A program made the translations under genes and the position numbers. Shown piece after piece: positions 1 through 8,520 of a stretch of 64,000 bases of DNA (position 1 is the stretch's first letter; each line of letters starts with the position of its first letter). The stretch spans positions 1,736,001 through 1,800,000 of the forward strand of contig OZ244774.1 in NCBI GenBank assembly GCA_965219485.1, in the 5' to 3' direction. The notes under the pieces are model-generated. The model saw only the letters and a list, made by a program, of their open reading frames with translations, searched no databases and had not been told where the DNA came from. Source of the stretch: UBA8337 sp937907245 (GTDB lineage Bacteria > Pseudomonadota > Alphaproteobacteria > RS24).

Positions 1-251
1 TTGAAACGCCAGATTATTTTATGGAAATGATTAAGGCGCATTACCGCCCGGTTTATTTTGCGCAGAAAGTAGACTTTTCTTCGCCTGCGCGCCCGCTTCG
101 AGAAGACGAAAACATGCGGTTGCAGTCGGTTTTTCTCGTCGATGACCGAGGCGCCAGTCATAAAGCTCGTTACCTGATGCAAAAACAGCCGGATCGATCT
201 TGGAAGATCGCCGGCTGTCATTTGCTTGCTTCCGACCTTGTAGATATTTAG
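1..251 (+). CDS. DUF4864 domain protein, C-terminal part (runs off left edge)
   Basis: The reading frame is open from the left edge (codons for ETPDYF precede the first visible Met at 21), so only about the last 80 residues are present. The pattern of a YRPVYFAQ segment, then a VFLVDDRG strand, a YLMQKQPD turn and W-KIAGC near the end fits the DUF4864 family, a small domain of unknown function common in alphaproteobacteria. The true start lies outside the window. The TAG stop at 249-251 is inside the first copy of a 13-bp tandem repeat, described separately. Family assignment is by remembered pattern only. Confidence 0.7.
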   Translation, partial: ETPDYFMEMIKAHYRPVYFAQKVDFSSPARPLREDENMRLQSVFLVDDRGASHKARYLMQKQPDRSWKIAGCHLLASDLVDI

Positions 252-294
252 GGCAAATATTTAGCGCAAATATTTAGCCCAAATATTTAGGTCG
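243..294 (+). repeat. Stop-codon-spanning tandem repeat, 4 x 13 bp
   Basis: Four head-to-tail copies: GATATTTAGGGCA, AATATTTAGCGCA, AATATTTAGCCCA and AATATTTAGGTCG. The first copy holds the last codons and TAG stop (249-251) of the DUF4864 gene. Every copy keeps TAG, at 262, 275 and 288. Because the period is 13, the four stops fall in frames 0, +1, +2 and 0 of the gene. Confidence 0.9.
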
Positions 295-306
295 GTAACG
301 TTTGGT

Positions 307-1089
307 CTATCGTGGGGCCATACGAATGGCGCCATCGAGGCGAACATCTTCGCCGTTGAAGTAATTTACTTCACACATGGTCGCAGCCAATTTGGCGTAT
401 TCTTCTGGCATACCAAGACGCGATGGATAAGGCACCATGGAACCCAAAGCTTGGCGCACATTCTCTGGTGCACCGGCAAGCAGTGGCGTGTCAAAAATAC
501 CCGGCAAGATGGTGTTTACCCGAATGCCTTCACGCGACAAGTCACGCGCGATTGGCAAGGACATGCCAACCACACCCGCTTTGGAAGCCGAGTAAGCGGC
601 TTGACCGATTTGGCCATCTTCGGCTGCAACCGAAGCCGTGTTCACAATCGCACCGCGATCGCCGCAAGCCAATGGGTCTAGGCTCATCATGCCAGCTGCA
701 GATTTTGCGATGCAGCGGAATGTGCCAACCAAGTTAATCTGAATAATCAGGTTAAACGCATCGAGCGGGAAATGACTAATTTCGCCTGTCTCTTTGTTGC
801 GCGACGCTGTTTTGACCGCATTGCCTGTACCCGCGCAATTGATCAGAATACGTTCCTGACCCAAAGCGTCACGGATTTTTGCAAAACCCGCATCCACATC
901 TTCATCAGACGTGACGTTTACTTTAGCAAAAGCGCCGCCAACTTCTTTGGCTACGGCTTCGCCGCGTTCTTCGTTAAGGTCGAAAATACCGCATTTTACG
1001 CCATGCTCAGCCAACAGACGAACCGTTGCTTCGCCAAGACCTGACGCGCCACCTGTTACGATGGCAGTAATGTTTGAATCCAATTTCAT
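307..1089 (-). CDS. SDR oxidoreductase, 3-hydroxyacyl-CoA dehydrogenase type II-like
   Basis: A 260-residue classical short-chain dehydrogenase. The nucleotide-binding loop TGGASGLG is at residues 12-19, the NCAG motif at 84-87, the catalytic Ser at about 153, and YxxxK at Tyr166/Lys170. The insert after NCAG and the tail resemble HSD17B10-type enzymes, which oxidise 3-hydroxyacyl-CoA or hydroxysteroid substrates with NAD; that substrate is inferred. The ATG at 1089 has GGGAGAAACAAC upstream. It is followed on the same strand by nothing close, and it converges with the DUF4864 gene. It could equally act on another short-chain alcohol. Confidence 0.85.
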   Translation of the reverse strand: MKLDSNITAIVTGGASGLGEATVRLLAEHGVKCGIFDLNEERGEAVAKEVGGAFAKVNVTSDEDVDAGFAKIRDALGQERILINCAGTGNAVKTASRNKETGEISHFPLDAFNLIIQINLVGTFRCIAKSAAGMMSLDPLACGDRGAIVNTASVAAEDGQIGQAAYSASKAGVVGMSLPIARDLSREGIRVNTILPGIFDTPLLAGAPENVRQALGSMVPYPSRLGMPEEYAKLAATMCEVNYFNGEDVRLDGAIRMAPR

Positions 1090-1178
1090 GTTGTTTCTCC
1101 CGGAAATGGTGAACTCTAAGATGGCCAGACTTTATAAACTCGCACGCGCCCGCGCAAGTCTTAATGAAAGGGCAAAGC

Positions 1179-2135
1179 CTATCCCTTTGACGTATCCCTA
1201 TCCGAGGCCAAATAGGCCTCGCGACGCAGAATATAAAAGCTGGAGCCTACAATAATGAGAGCGCCCAATATCGTATAAGCGTCCGGCACGGTGGCGAAAA
1301 TCAGCCAACCCGCAATAGCCGCAAAAACAAGGCGCGAATAATCGACCGGCGCAATAACGCTGGCCTCGCCCAAGGCAAAAGCACGGATGAAGCAATTATG
1401 CGATATCGTCGCCAATATTCCCATGGCCACGAGCATCCAAAGCTCGTTCAGATTGGGCGTCTGCCAAACAAAAAACGTCGGGATAGAAATCAGCGCAATC
1501 GACACCGTGTTGGTATAAAACATCAGCGTTACCGGCCCATCATAACGAGACGCGATGGAGACCAATATTGTCGCCAAAGCGACCAAAAATGCGTGTCCTA
1601 AAGCGGCCAAAGCGCCAATACTAAGCGCCAAGCCCAGCGAGCCGACATCCATGCCAGGTCGCAACATAATCAGCACGCCAATAAAGCCCACCCCCGCCGC
1701 CAAGGCGCGGCGCAGGCCCACCGCTTCGGACAGAATAATGGCGGCTAAGGGTACGAGAAATAAATTACGCGAGAAACTTATCGCCTGCGCTTCCGCCAAG
1801 GGCAAAGCCACAATCGCGTAAAAGCCCAAAAACATGGCCAATGAACCGACCACGCCACGCGTCAGTTGCAACAGAGGGATTTTGGTCGCTATGCCAGCCC
1901 GAAGGCCGCCCGTGCGCCAGAAGATAGGCAAAATAACGGCCAAAGCCACAGCGGCCCGGAAAAACGAAATTTCAAACGGGTGCAACGTCTGGCCCAAAGT
2001 CTTGACCAGAATATTGGTAAAGGTAAATAACGTGGCCGAGGCCAGCAGCCAGAGGGCCGCGCGTCGATTATCGATCACGCGGTCCCCTTTTTTAAATGAC
2101 GGCTGTTGCGTATCGGGCTGTTGTTTAGCCTTCAC
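1179..2135 (-). CDS. DMT-superfamily (EamA) permease
   Basis: Up to 318 residues of almost continuous hydrophobic segments, compatible with ten helices in two EamA repeats (roughly residues 25-160 and 170-305), as in drug/metabolite exporters of the inner membrane. The substrate cannot be read from sequence. Two starts are possible. A GTG at 2135 overlaps the end of the upstream oxidoreductase by 11 nt. A GTG about 19 codons later has GGGGA just upstream and would give a protein starting right before the first helix. The overlap implies co-translation with the quinone oxidoreductase gene. Confidence 0.8.
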   Translation of the reverse strand: MKAKQQPDTQQPSFKKGDRVIDNRRAALWLLASATLFTFTNILVKTLGQTLHPFEISFFRAAVALAVILPIFWRTGGLRAGIATKIPLLQLTRGVVGSLAMFLGFYAIVALPLAEAQAISFSRNLFLVPLAAIILSEAVGLRRALAAGVGFIGVLIMLRPGMDVGSLGLALSIGALAALGHAFLVALATILVSIASRYDGPVTLMFYTNTVSIALISIPTFFVWQTPNLNELWMLVAMGILATISHNCFIRAFALGEASVIAPVDYSRLVFAAIAGWLIFATVPDAYTILGALIIVGSSFYILRREAYLASDRDTSKG

Positions 2136-3138
2136 TGCGGCCCATAGTCAAAATCACTTTGCCCTTCACTTTGCGACTGGCCATTTGGTTCAGCGCATCG
2201 GCGGCTTGCTCTAGCGGATATCGACCCGAAATATGCGGACGAATGGTGCCCGCTTTATACATGGCCATCAGCTCAGCCAAATTGGCCGCATTGCCTTTGG
2301 GATCGCGCGCCGTGAAAGCACCCCAGAACACGCCAACAATTTGACAGCTTTTCAGCAAAGCCAAGTTCAGAGGAATTTGCGGAATAGGCCCGGAAGCAAA
2401 ACCGATAACCAAATAACGGCCTTCCCAATTGGTCGCGCGCAGCGCCGGCTCGGCATAAGAGCCACCCACAGGGTCATAAACCACATCGGCGCCTTTGCCG
2501 TCGGTCAGCGCTTTGATTTGCTCGGTGAAAGCCCGCTGTTGGGTTTTGTCCAATTCGCCGGCTGGATATAAAATCGTCTCATCGGCACCATGCTCGACAC
2601 ATACATCGAGTTTGTCTTGGGCTGAAGCGGCCGCGATAACGCGCGCGCCCATAGCTTTGCCCAGCTCAACCGCCGCCAAGCCAACGCCGCCAGCGGCGCC
2701 CATCACCAGCAAAGTTTCGCCAGCTTTAATATGAGCCCTATCTTTCAGACCATAATGCGAAGTGCCATAAGTCAGAACCAAAGCCGAGGCGGTTTCCAAG
2801 TCCATTTCATCTGGAACCGGAATGCACGAAGTTTCAGCAATCGCCAACTCTTCAACATACCCACCGTGGCCGCAAGAGCCGATAACCCGGTCGCCAATTT
2901 TGAGGCCAGTTACGCCCTCGCCCAATTTGGAAACAACGCCAGCCACTTCCCCGCCTGGCGCGAAAGGCAATGGCGGTTTGAACTGATATTTATTTTCAAT
3001 GATGAGAACGTCAGGAAAGTTAACCGCCGCGGCATGCACATCCAGCACCACTTGGCCGGGGCCTGGCTCTGGCGAGGCAATATCTTCAACCACAAGGCTT
3101 TCAGGTGGACCGAATTCTTTACACAATACAGCTTTCAT
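2125..3138 (-). CDS. NADPH:quinone oxidoreductase family protein (zinc-independent MDR)
   Basis: A 337-residue medium-chain dehydrogenase/reductase of the quinone oxidoreductase type. It has an N-terminal GroES-like fold with the NFPDVL segment, a Rossmann loop GAAGGVG at 147-153, and the GGSYAEPAL region typical of QOR2-like enzymes. The structural-zinc cysteine cluster of alcohol dehydrogenases is not evident. I chose ATG 3138, because MKAVLCKEFG is the family's usual beginning and AGGGAGAAAATT precedes it; the frame is open further upstream without support. The likely role is reduction of quinones or enals with NADPH. Its 3' end overlaps the permease gene. Confidence 0.85.
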   Translation of the reverse strand: MKAVLCKEFGPPESLVVEDIASPEPGPGQVVLDVHAAAVNFPDVLIIENKYQFKPPLPFAPGGEVAGVVSKLGEGVTGLKIGDRVIGSCGHGGYVEELAIAETSCIPVPDEMDLETASALVLTYGTSHYGLKDRAHIKAGETLLVMGAAGGVGLAAVELGKAMGARVIAAASAQDKLDVCVEHGADETILYPAGELDKTQQRAFTEQIKALTDGKGADVVYDPVGGSYAEPALRATNWEGRYLVIGFASGPIPQIPLNLALLKSCQIVGVFWGAFTARDPKGNAANLAELMAMYKAGTIRPHISGRYPLEQAADALNQMASRKVKGKVILTMGRSEG

Positions 3139-3262
3139 AATTTTCTCCCTATTTACACCGCCGAAAAGGGGCGGGTTTGTTTTTCGTGCGCCCCGCACGG
3201 GGCGCCGTTCAGCGGGTATCATAAGCCAGCCGAATAGAAAGAGAAGCGAAAAAAGCGTTGTT

Positions 3263-3865
3263 TTAAACGCGCCCCTCTAGGGCATCGCGCAATTTCGAAA
3301 AAGCCAGTCGCAAACGCGACTTCACCGTACCGAGCGGCATATTGGTGTCCTCGGCAATTTTGGCGTGCGACCAACCTTTGTAAAACGCCAATCGAATGAG
3401 TTCGCGCTGCTCATCGGGCAAAACGAGAAGCGCTTCCCGGACTTGCTCGCTGTCCCGAATGGCCATGACGGCTTGGTCGGGCGGGGTTGGGGCGTCGGGC
3501 ACCAGACTTGGGTCTTGGGCGTCGAGCTCGGGAAATTTTTGCCGCCGCAAAATATCGATACGCCGATTGCGCGCAATGGTGAAAATCCAAGTTGAGGCGG
3601 CGGCTTTTTTGCGGTCAAACAACTCAGCCTTGCGCCAAACCGTCAGCAAGGCCTCTTGGGTGACTTCTTCAGCTTGACCATTGCTGGCGCCTAGGCGCAA
3701 GAGATAGCCTTTCACTCTTGGGGCAAAATGCGCGAAAATCTCGGCAAAGGCGGCTCGGTCTTTGGTTTGGGCAATGGCGACAATCAGATCCGCTAAATGG
3801 GCACTGCTGGCCTCTGGCGCTTTGGATGGCTCGCTGCGCGCGGATGGTTGACCCTTGGTCGGCAT
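3263..3865 (-). CDS. ECF sigma factor, RpoE/ECF11-like
   Basis: About 200 residues from ATG 3865; a longer frame reaches 4021 without support. Sigma region 2 includes IFAHFAPRVKGYLLR and the promoter-melting stretch ATWIFTIARNRRIDILR. Region 4 has LPDEQRELIRLAFYKGWSH followed by a helix-turn-helix ending GTVKSRLRLA. This resembles the RpoE sigma factors of alphaproteobacteria that respond to singlet oxygen. Those are normally followed directly by the zinc anti-sigma ChrR. Here the next gene on this strand is the quinone oxidoreductase, and no ChrR-like frame is visible nearby. Regulation is therefore unknown. Confidence 0.85.
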   Translation of the reverse strand: MPTKGQPSARSEPSKAPEASSAHLADLIVAIAQTKDRAAFAEIFAHFAPRVKGYLLRLGASNGQAEEVTQEALLTVWRKAELFDRKKAAASTWIFTIARNRRIDILRRQKFPELDAQDPSLVPDAPTPPDQAVMAIRDSEQVREALLVLPDEQRELIRLAFYKGWSHAKIAEDTNMPLGTVKSRLRLAFSKLRDALEGRV

Positions 3866-4044
3866 CGGCCACAAGACCCCTTTATCGGTTAAAATCGCCC
3901 CTTTGCGGTTCCAAAATAGACTTGCAAAGGCGGGGTCAGTAAACGCGATTACCCCAGTGAAAGCAAGCATAGCGCGAGAAAAACTTTCCCTAGCACCGAT
4001 CGAATGAATTGGCACGGCCACCCAAATCAGATTAGCTTTGGCTC

Positions 4045-4593
4045 ATGATCTTAAAATCAAAATCTCGCGATTTTTTCCGCTTCTTGGGCATATTGGCGCT
4101 CCTCAGCGCGCCCACTTTTGCGGCTAGCAATACAAAACCTGTACAAGAATTCTCGGATTGGCGATTGTTCGTTGATGGCCAAGGCGCAGCCAAAACCTGT
4201 TATCTGGCGGCCGAGCCCAAATCTAGCGCGCCAGCCAATGTAAAACGGGGGGAGACATATTTGGTCGTGAGCCATCGCCCGGGGCAAGGCGTTCGGGGCG
4301 AAATATCGGTTCGCATAGGCTATCCTTTTTCTGCGACCTCCGTGCCTTTTGCAAAAGTTGGCTCCGACGAGTTTAATTTCATCACCGGCGTCAAAGCCCA
4401 GAACGGCGCCGATGAATGGACATGGATTGAAAATTTAAAGCACCAGCCCCGCTTACTCCGCGCTATGAAGCGCGGCAATGAGCTGGTCTTCAAGGGAACC
4501 TCGGCACGGGGCACGCTGACCACAGATAGCTATAGCTTGCGTGGTGTCACCGCCGCCATGAAGGCACTAGACGCGGCCTGCCCAGCCCCCTAG
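4045..4593 (+). CDS. Invasion-associated locus B (IalB) family periplasmic protein
   Basis: 182 residues with an N-terminal signal peptide (basic start, hydrophobic core about 12-22, cleavage near APTFAA). The mature part follows the IalB family pattern: FSDWRLFVD, KTCYLAAEPKSS, the GYPF segment, the AMKRGNELVFKGTSARGT block, and a C-terminal Cys-Pro. Two cysteines could form a disulphide. IalB proteins are periplasmic or outer-membrane associated, and their molecular role is unclear outside Bartonella. The gene is divergent from the sigma factor and lies 9 nt upstream of rlmN, so the two may be cotranscribed. Confidence 0.85.
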   Translation: MILKSKSRDFFRFLGILALLSAPTFAASNTKPVQEFSDWRLFVDGQGAAKTCYLAAEPKSSAPANVKRGETYLVVSHRPGQGVRGEISVRIGYPFSATSVPFAKVGSDEFNFITGVKAQNGADEWTWIENLKHQPRLLRAMKRGNELVFKGTSARGTLTTDSYSLRGVTAAMKALDAACPAP

Positions 4594-4602
4594 AACATCC
4601 CT

Positions 4603-5760
4603 ATGGATGAACCATTAGAAATTCAGCAGCCAAAAACCAGCCTCATCGGTTTGTCGCGCGAGCAATTGCGCAACGCCCTTGCGGCCGCCGACGTGCCCGA
4701 GAAACAATTGCGAATGCGAACCAACCAGCTTTGGAGTTGGCTCTATGCGCGCGGCGCCACGCAGTGGGACACAATGACCGATGTCTCGAAGGGGTTACGC
4801 GCCACCTTAGCCAAGCTTTATACACTCGACAGACTGGAAGTGGCCGACGCCCAATTTTCTGATGATGGTACCCGAAAATACTTATTCCGAATGGCCGATG
4901 GGCAATTGGTAGAGACCGTGTATATCCCCGAGGTTGGCCGTGGGACCCTCTGCGTTTCTAGCCAAGTCGGCTGCACGTTGACCTGCCGCTTCTGCCACAC
5001 CGGCACACAAAAACTCGTGCGCAATCTCACCATCGCTGAGATTGTGGGCCAAATGGTTGCCGTGCGCGATGATTTGCAAGATTGGGGCGACGATGGCCTG
5101 AGCAATAGCGGCCGCCGCAAAATAACCAATGTCGTGATGATGGGCATGGGCGAGCCGCTGTACAATAGCGATAATGTAGGCGAAGCCTTGAACGTGATGA
5201 GCGATGGCGAAGGCCTAAGCCTTTCGCGGCGGCGGATTACTTTATCGACCTCTGGGGTAGCCCCTGAAATTCCGTCGATGGGCGAGAAAACCGGCGTTAT
5301 GCTAGCCATCAGCCTACATGCGGTGCGCGATGAATTACGCAATGAACTGGTACCCCTGAACAAAAAATACCCGATCGAGACCTTATTGGAAGCCTGTCGT
5401 AATTGGCCGGGGCTCTCTAACGCCAAGCGCATTACTTTCGAGTATGTGATGCTGAAGGACGTTAATGATTCGGACGCCGATGCCCGCGATCTGGTTCGGA
5501 TGTTGGCTGGCATTCCGGCCAAAATTAACTTGATACCCTTTAATCCATGGCCAGGCGCGCCCTATGAATGTTCCGATTGGGAACGCATTGAAGCTTTTGC
5601 TGAAATTGTTAATCGCGCGGGCTATGCAAGCCCTGTGCGTAGCCCTCGGGGGCGCGATATTATGGCCGCCTGCGGGCAACTGAAATCGACCAGCGTGAAA
5701 GAAACCGCAGCCTCGAAAAAAATAGCCGAACTCCAAGCGCGCAACTTAGGCCGCGGCTAA
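4603..5760 (+). CDS. rlmN: 23S rRNA (adenine-2503)-C2 methyltransferase / tRNA A37
   Basis: 385 residues. The radical-SAM cluster CTLTCRFC has cysteines at 124, 128 and 131. Cys117 lies seven residues before the cluster, as the conserved cysteine does in E. coli RlmN, and the partner cysteine is in IMAACGQL near the C-terminus. MMGMGEPL and the LSTSGV strand are also family signatures. The enzyme methylates C2 of A2503 in 23S rRNA and A37 in some tRNAs using two SAM molecules. Start ATG 4603 is nine nt after the IalB stop. Length and motifs are ordinary. Confidence 0.97.
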   Translation: MDEPLEIQQPKTSLIGLSREQLRNALAAADVPEKQLRMRTNQLWSWLYARGATQWDTMTDVSKGLRATLAKLYTLDRLEVADAQFSDDGTRKYLFRMADGQLVETVYIPEVGRGTLCVSSQVGCTLTCRFCHTGTQKLVRNLTIAEIVGQMVAVRDDLQDWGDDGLSNSGRRKITNVVMMGMGEPLYNSDNVGEALNVMSDGEGLSLSRRRITLSTSGVAPEIPSMGEKTGVMLAISLHAVRDELRNELVPLNKKYPIETLLEACRNWPGLSNAKRITFEYVMLKDVNDSDADARDLVRMLAGIPAKINLIPFNPWPGAPYECSDWERIEAFAEIVNRAGYASPVRSPRGRDIMAACGQLKSTSVKETAASKKIAELQARNLGRG

Positions 5761-5935
5761 AGGACGGAGGGGGTGGGCAATCAGCCAACTAGAGGGACGC
5801 AACAACTAAATCCGGTAAACACAAAATCCGGAACGCGGCTTTATGATTGCCCTGGAAGCCGACTTTCCAATCACTTGCAAACGAGTGACAAGACCTAAAC
5901 TAAAGATATTTTATTTTTGAACCCACAACTATTGG

Positions 5936-5966
5936 TTGAATTTGGTATTTTGACGAGATCTATAAT
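5936..5966 (+). promoter_or_regulatory. Candidate sigma-70 promoter for argG
   Basis: TTGAAT at 5936-5941 and a perfect TATAAT at 5961-5966 are separated by 19 bp, about 65 bp before the argG start. The spacing is slightly long. The rest of 5761-6033 shows no tRNA, riboswitch or small gene that I can recognise. Confidence 0.4.
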
Positions 5967-6033
5967 TTAATCCACAAAGCTTGCTTAAGCGGGCGTGGCT
6001 CGTTACAAAGTTGGCAAGATTTGGAGCAGACTT

Positions 6034-7245
6034 ATGAACGATAAAAAAGACATCAATAAAGTTGTATTGGCCTATTCAGGTGGGCTGGATACTTCGATTA
6101 TTTTGAAATGGCTGCAAGAGACCTATGAGTGTGAGGTGGTTACCTTCACCGCGGATCTGGGTCAGGGCGAAGAGCTTGAGCCCGCCCGGGCTAAGGCCGA
6201 AATGCTGGGCATTAAAGAGATTTATATCGAAGACCTACGCGAAGAATTCGTTCGCGATTATGTCTTCCCGATGTTCCGCGCCAATGCGCTTTATGAAGGT
6301 GTCTATCTACTCGGCACCTCCATTGCCAGACCCTTGATTGCCAAACGCCAAGTCGAAATTGCGGCCTCTACAGGCGCCGATGCGGTATGCCATGGCGCAA
6401 CAGGCAAGGGCAATGACCAAGTGCGTTTTGAGCTTGGGTACTATGCGTGCAATCCGGATATCAAAGTTATTGCTCCTTGGCGCGAATGGGACTTACAAAG
6501 CCGCGAGCGCCTTATCGCCTATGCAGAGCAAAATCAAATTCCCGTGCCGAAAGACAAAAGAGGGGAAGCCCCTTTCTCGGTCGATGCCAATTTATTGCAC
6601 ACGTCTTCGGAAGGCAAAGTGCTGGAAGACCCAAGCCAAGCGGCGCCAGAGTTTGTTTACCAGCGCAGCGTCAGCCCCGAAGCGGCACCTGATAAACCAA
6701 CCTTCATTAGCGTTGGCTTTGAAGCTGGGGATGCTGTGTCTATCGATGGAGAAAAACTTTCGCCAGCCAGCCTTCTAACCAAACTGAATGAGCTGGGCGG
6801 AGCTAATGGTATTGGCCGTCTCGATTTGGTGGAAAATCGGTTTGTGGGCATGAAGTCTCGCGGCGTTTACGAAACGCCGGGCGGCACAATTTTGCTAACC
6901 GCGCACCGCGGTATCGAGAGCTTGACCCTTGATGGCGGCGCCATGCACCTCAAAGACGAGTTGATGCCGCGCTATGCCGAGCTGATTTACAATGGTTTCT
7001 GGTTCGCGCCAGAGCGCCAAATGCTGCAAGCCCTCATCGACGAAAGTCAGCGCCATGTTGCGGGCGAAGTTGTGTTAAAACTCTATAAAGGCAGCGCCAC
7101 CGTGGTATCGCGCACGAGCCCGAACTCGCTTTATTCAGAAGAGCATGTGACGTTTGAAGAAGACGCGGTCTATGACCAAGTCGACGCGGAAGGCTTTATT
7201 AAGCTGAATGCACTGCGCTTGAAACTGCTCGGCCGTCGCAAATAG
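6034..7245 (+). CDS. argG: Argininosuccinate synthase
   Basis: 403 residues from ATG 6034, preceded by GGAG six to ten nt upstream; an in-frame GTG at 5995 has no such site. The ATP-binding loop AYSGGLDTS is at residues 10-18. The citrulline/aspartate-binding stretch GATGKGNDQVRFE and the ESLTLDGGAMHLKDE segment are intact. The enzyme joins citrulline and aspartate with ATP in arginine synthesis. It is transcribed alone, convergent with folD, leaving one nucleotide between their stop codons. Confidence 0.97.
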   Translation: MNDKKDINKVVLAYSGGLDTSIILKWLQETYECEVVTFTADLGQGEELEPARAKAEMLGIKEIYIEDLREEFVRDYVFPMFRANALYEGVYLLGTSIARPLIAKRQVEIAASTGADAVCHGATGKGNDQVRFELGYYACNPDIKVIAPWREWDLQSRERLIAYAEQNQIPVPKDKRGEAPFSVDANLLHTSSEGKVLEDPSQAAPEFVYQRSVSPEAAPDKPTFISVGFEAGDAVSIDGEKLSPASLLTKLNELGGANGIGRLDLVENRFVGMKSRGVYETPGGTILLTAHRGIESLTLDGGAMHLKDELMPRYAELIYNGFWFAPERQMLQALIDESQRHVAGEVVLKLYKGSATVVSRTSPNSLYSEEHVTFEEDAVYDQVDAEGFIKLNALRLKLLGRRK

Positions 7246-7246
7246 A

Positions 7247-8155
7247 TTATAGCTTCGGCTCGTCAAAACCGTTTTGACGACAAAAAGCAGTCAGCGTATT
7301 TTTCAGCAAACAGGCAATGGTCATCGGGCCAACGCCGCCTGGCACGGGCGTGATGTGCGCGGCTATTTCTTGCGCCTCGCTAAAAGCTACATCCCCGACA
7401 AGGCGGGTTTTGCCTTCCCCGCGTTCGGGCGCCTCTATGCGGTTAATGCCAACATCGATGACACAGGCGCCAGGTTTTACCCAATCGCCTTTAACCATTT
7501 CAGGTATGCCCACCGCGGCCACCAAAATATCAGCGCTGCGGCAAATGGCTGGCAAATCTTGGCTACGCGAATGCGCCATGGTGACGGTGCAATTTTCGTT
7601 TAACAAAAGCTGCGCGACAGGCTTTCCAACCAAATTAGAGCGACCAATAACCACGGCATGTTTGCCGGTTAAATCGCCCAACGTCTCCTTTGCCAAAATC
7701 ACACTGCCCAAAGGCGTGCAAGGCGTCAGTGCCTCTAGGCCTGAAACCAACCGACCTGCGTTGAGCGGGTTCAGCCCATCGACATCTTTGTCGGGGTGAA
7801 TGGTATCGATAATGGCTTGCTGTGAAATTTGGCTCGGCACAGGAAATTGCACCAGGATGCCGTTCACTTGCGGGTCTGCGTTCAGCTCGCGCACTTTCGC
7901 CAGCAATACCTCTTGGGTCGTATCGCCAGCCATTTTGAATTCGAGAGACACCATGCCCGCCTCTTTGGTGGCAATGCCTTTATTGCGGACATAGACCTCG
8001 GAGGCTGGGTCTTCCCCGACCTGCACCACTGCGAGGCCTGGCACTTTGTCGTGCGACGCCTTCAGCTCGGCCACAGCCACGCCAATGCGGGCGCGCAAAG
8101 CGGCGGCAATTTCTTTACCTTCAATTCGTTTTGGGTTGGGCTCAGCAGCGCTCAT
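7247..8155 (-). CDS. folD: Bifunctional methylenetetrahydrofolate dehydrogenase / cyclohydrolase
   Basis: 302 residues from ATG 8155, whose A is shared with the TAA stop of the upstream YggT gene (TAATG). An open frame extends upstream to 8203 without support. Folate-site features are YVRNKGIATKEAG with the catalytic Lys, and the NADP loop GRSNLVGKP. The C-terminal PVPGGVGPMTIACLL is diagnostic. The enzyme interconverts methylene-, methenyl- and formyl-tetrahydrofolate in the cytoplasm. The TAATG overlap suggests translational coupling to yggT. Confidence 0.97.
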   Translation of the reverse strand: MSAAEPNPKRIEGKEIAAALRARIGVAVAELKASHDKVPGLAVVQVGEDPASEVYVRNKGIATKEAGMVSLEFKMAGDTTQEVLLAKVRELNADPQVNGILVQFPVPSQISQQAIIDTIHPDKDVDGLNPLNAGRLVSGLEALTPCTPLGSVILAKETLGDLTGKHAVVIGRSNLVGKPVAQLLLNENCTVTMAHSRSQDLPAICRSADILVAAVGIPEMVKGDWVKPGACVIDVGINRIEAPERGEGKTRLVGDVAFSEAQEIAAHITPVPGGVGPMTIACLLKNTLTAFCRQNGFDEPKL

Positions 8156-8463
8156 TAATAGCCGCCCATGCCAGAGGTCGCCATCGGCCCCAGCATCTCC
8201 CACATTAAATTGCGCAGGAACATCAAACCGAAAATAAGCACAATCGGCGACAAATCCAGCCCGCCCATATTCGGCAAAATGCGGCGGATACGGCGATAAG
8301 CCGGCTCCGTGAGCCGATTAAGCGCATCACCAAAAAGGAACACATATCGATTGCGTAAGTTCACAACATCAAAGGCCACCAGCCAAGACAACACGGCCGA
8401 GGCAATAATGATCCAAATATAAAACTCAATGAGCTGACTAATAAGCGTCAGTAACGCGACCAT
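8155..8463 (-). CDS. YggT family membrane protein
   Basis: 102 residues with two hydrophobic segments (about 3-28 and 65-90) separated by an amphipathic stretch with NLRNRYVFLFGDALNRLTEPAYRRIRRILP, written here only as part of the family pattern RIRRILPNMGGLDLSPI. This is the usual single-repeat YggT size in alphaproteobacteria. The family is linked to osmotic adaptation and envelope or division loci, but its biochemical role is not known. It is co-oriented and translationally coupled with folD. Confidence 0.9.
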   Translation of the reverse strand: MVALLTLISQLIEFYIWIIIASAVLSWLVAFDVVNLRNRYVFLFGDALNRLTEPAYRRIRRILPNMGGLDLSPIVLIFGLMFLRNLMWEMLGPMATSGMGGY

Positions 8464-8520
8464 AAAGGTCTCCTTCGCAAAGGGCCGAACCCGAAGAACG
8501 GGTAAGAAAAACGGGGCACT

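Noticed and set aside
5761..6033. Possible riboswitch or small RNA upstream of argG
   Set aside because: No recognised conserved structure; only a plausible promoter is visible.
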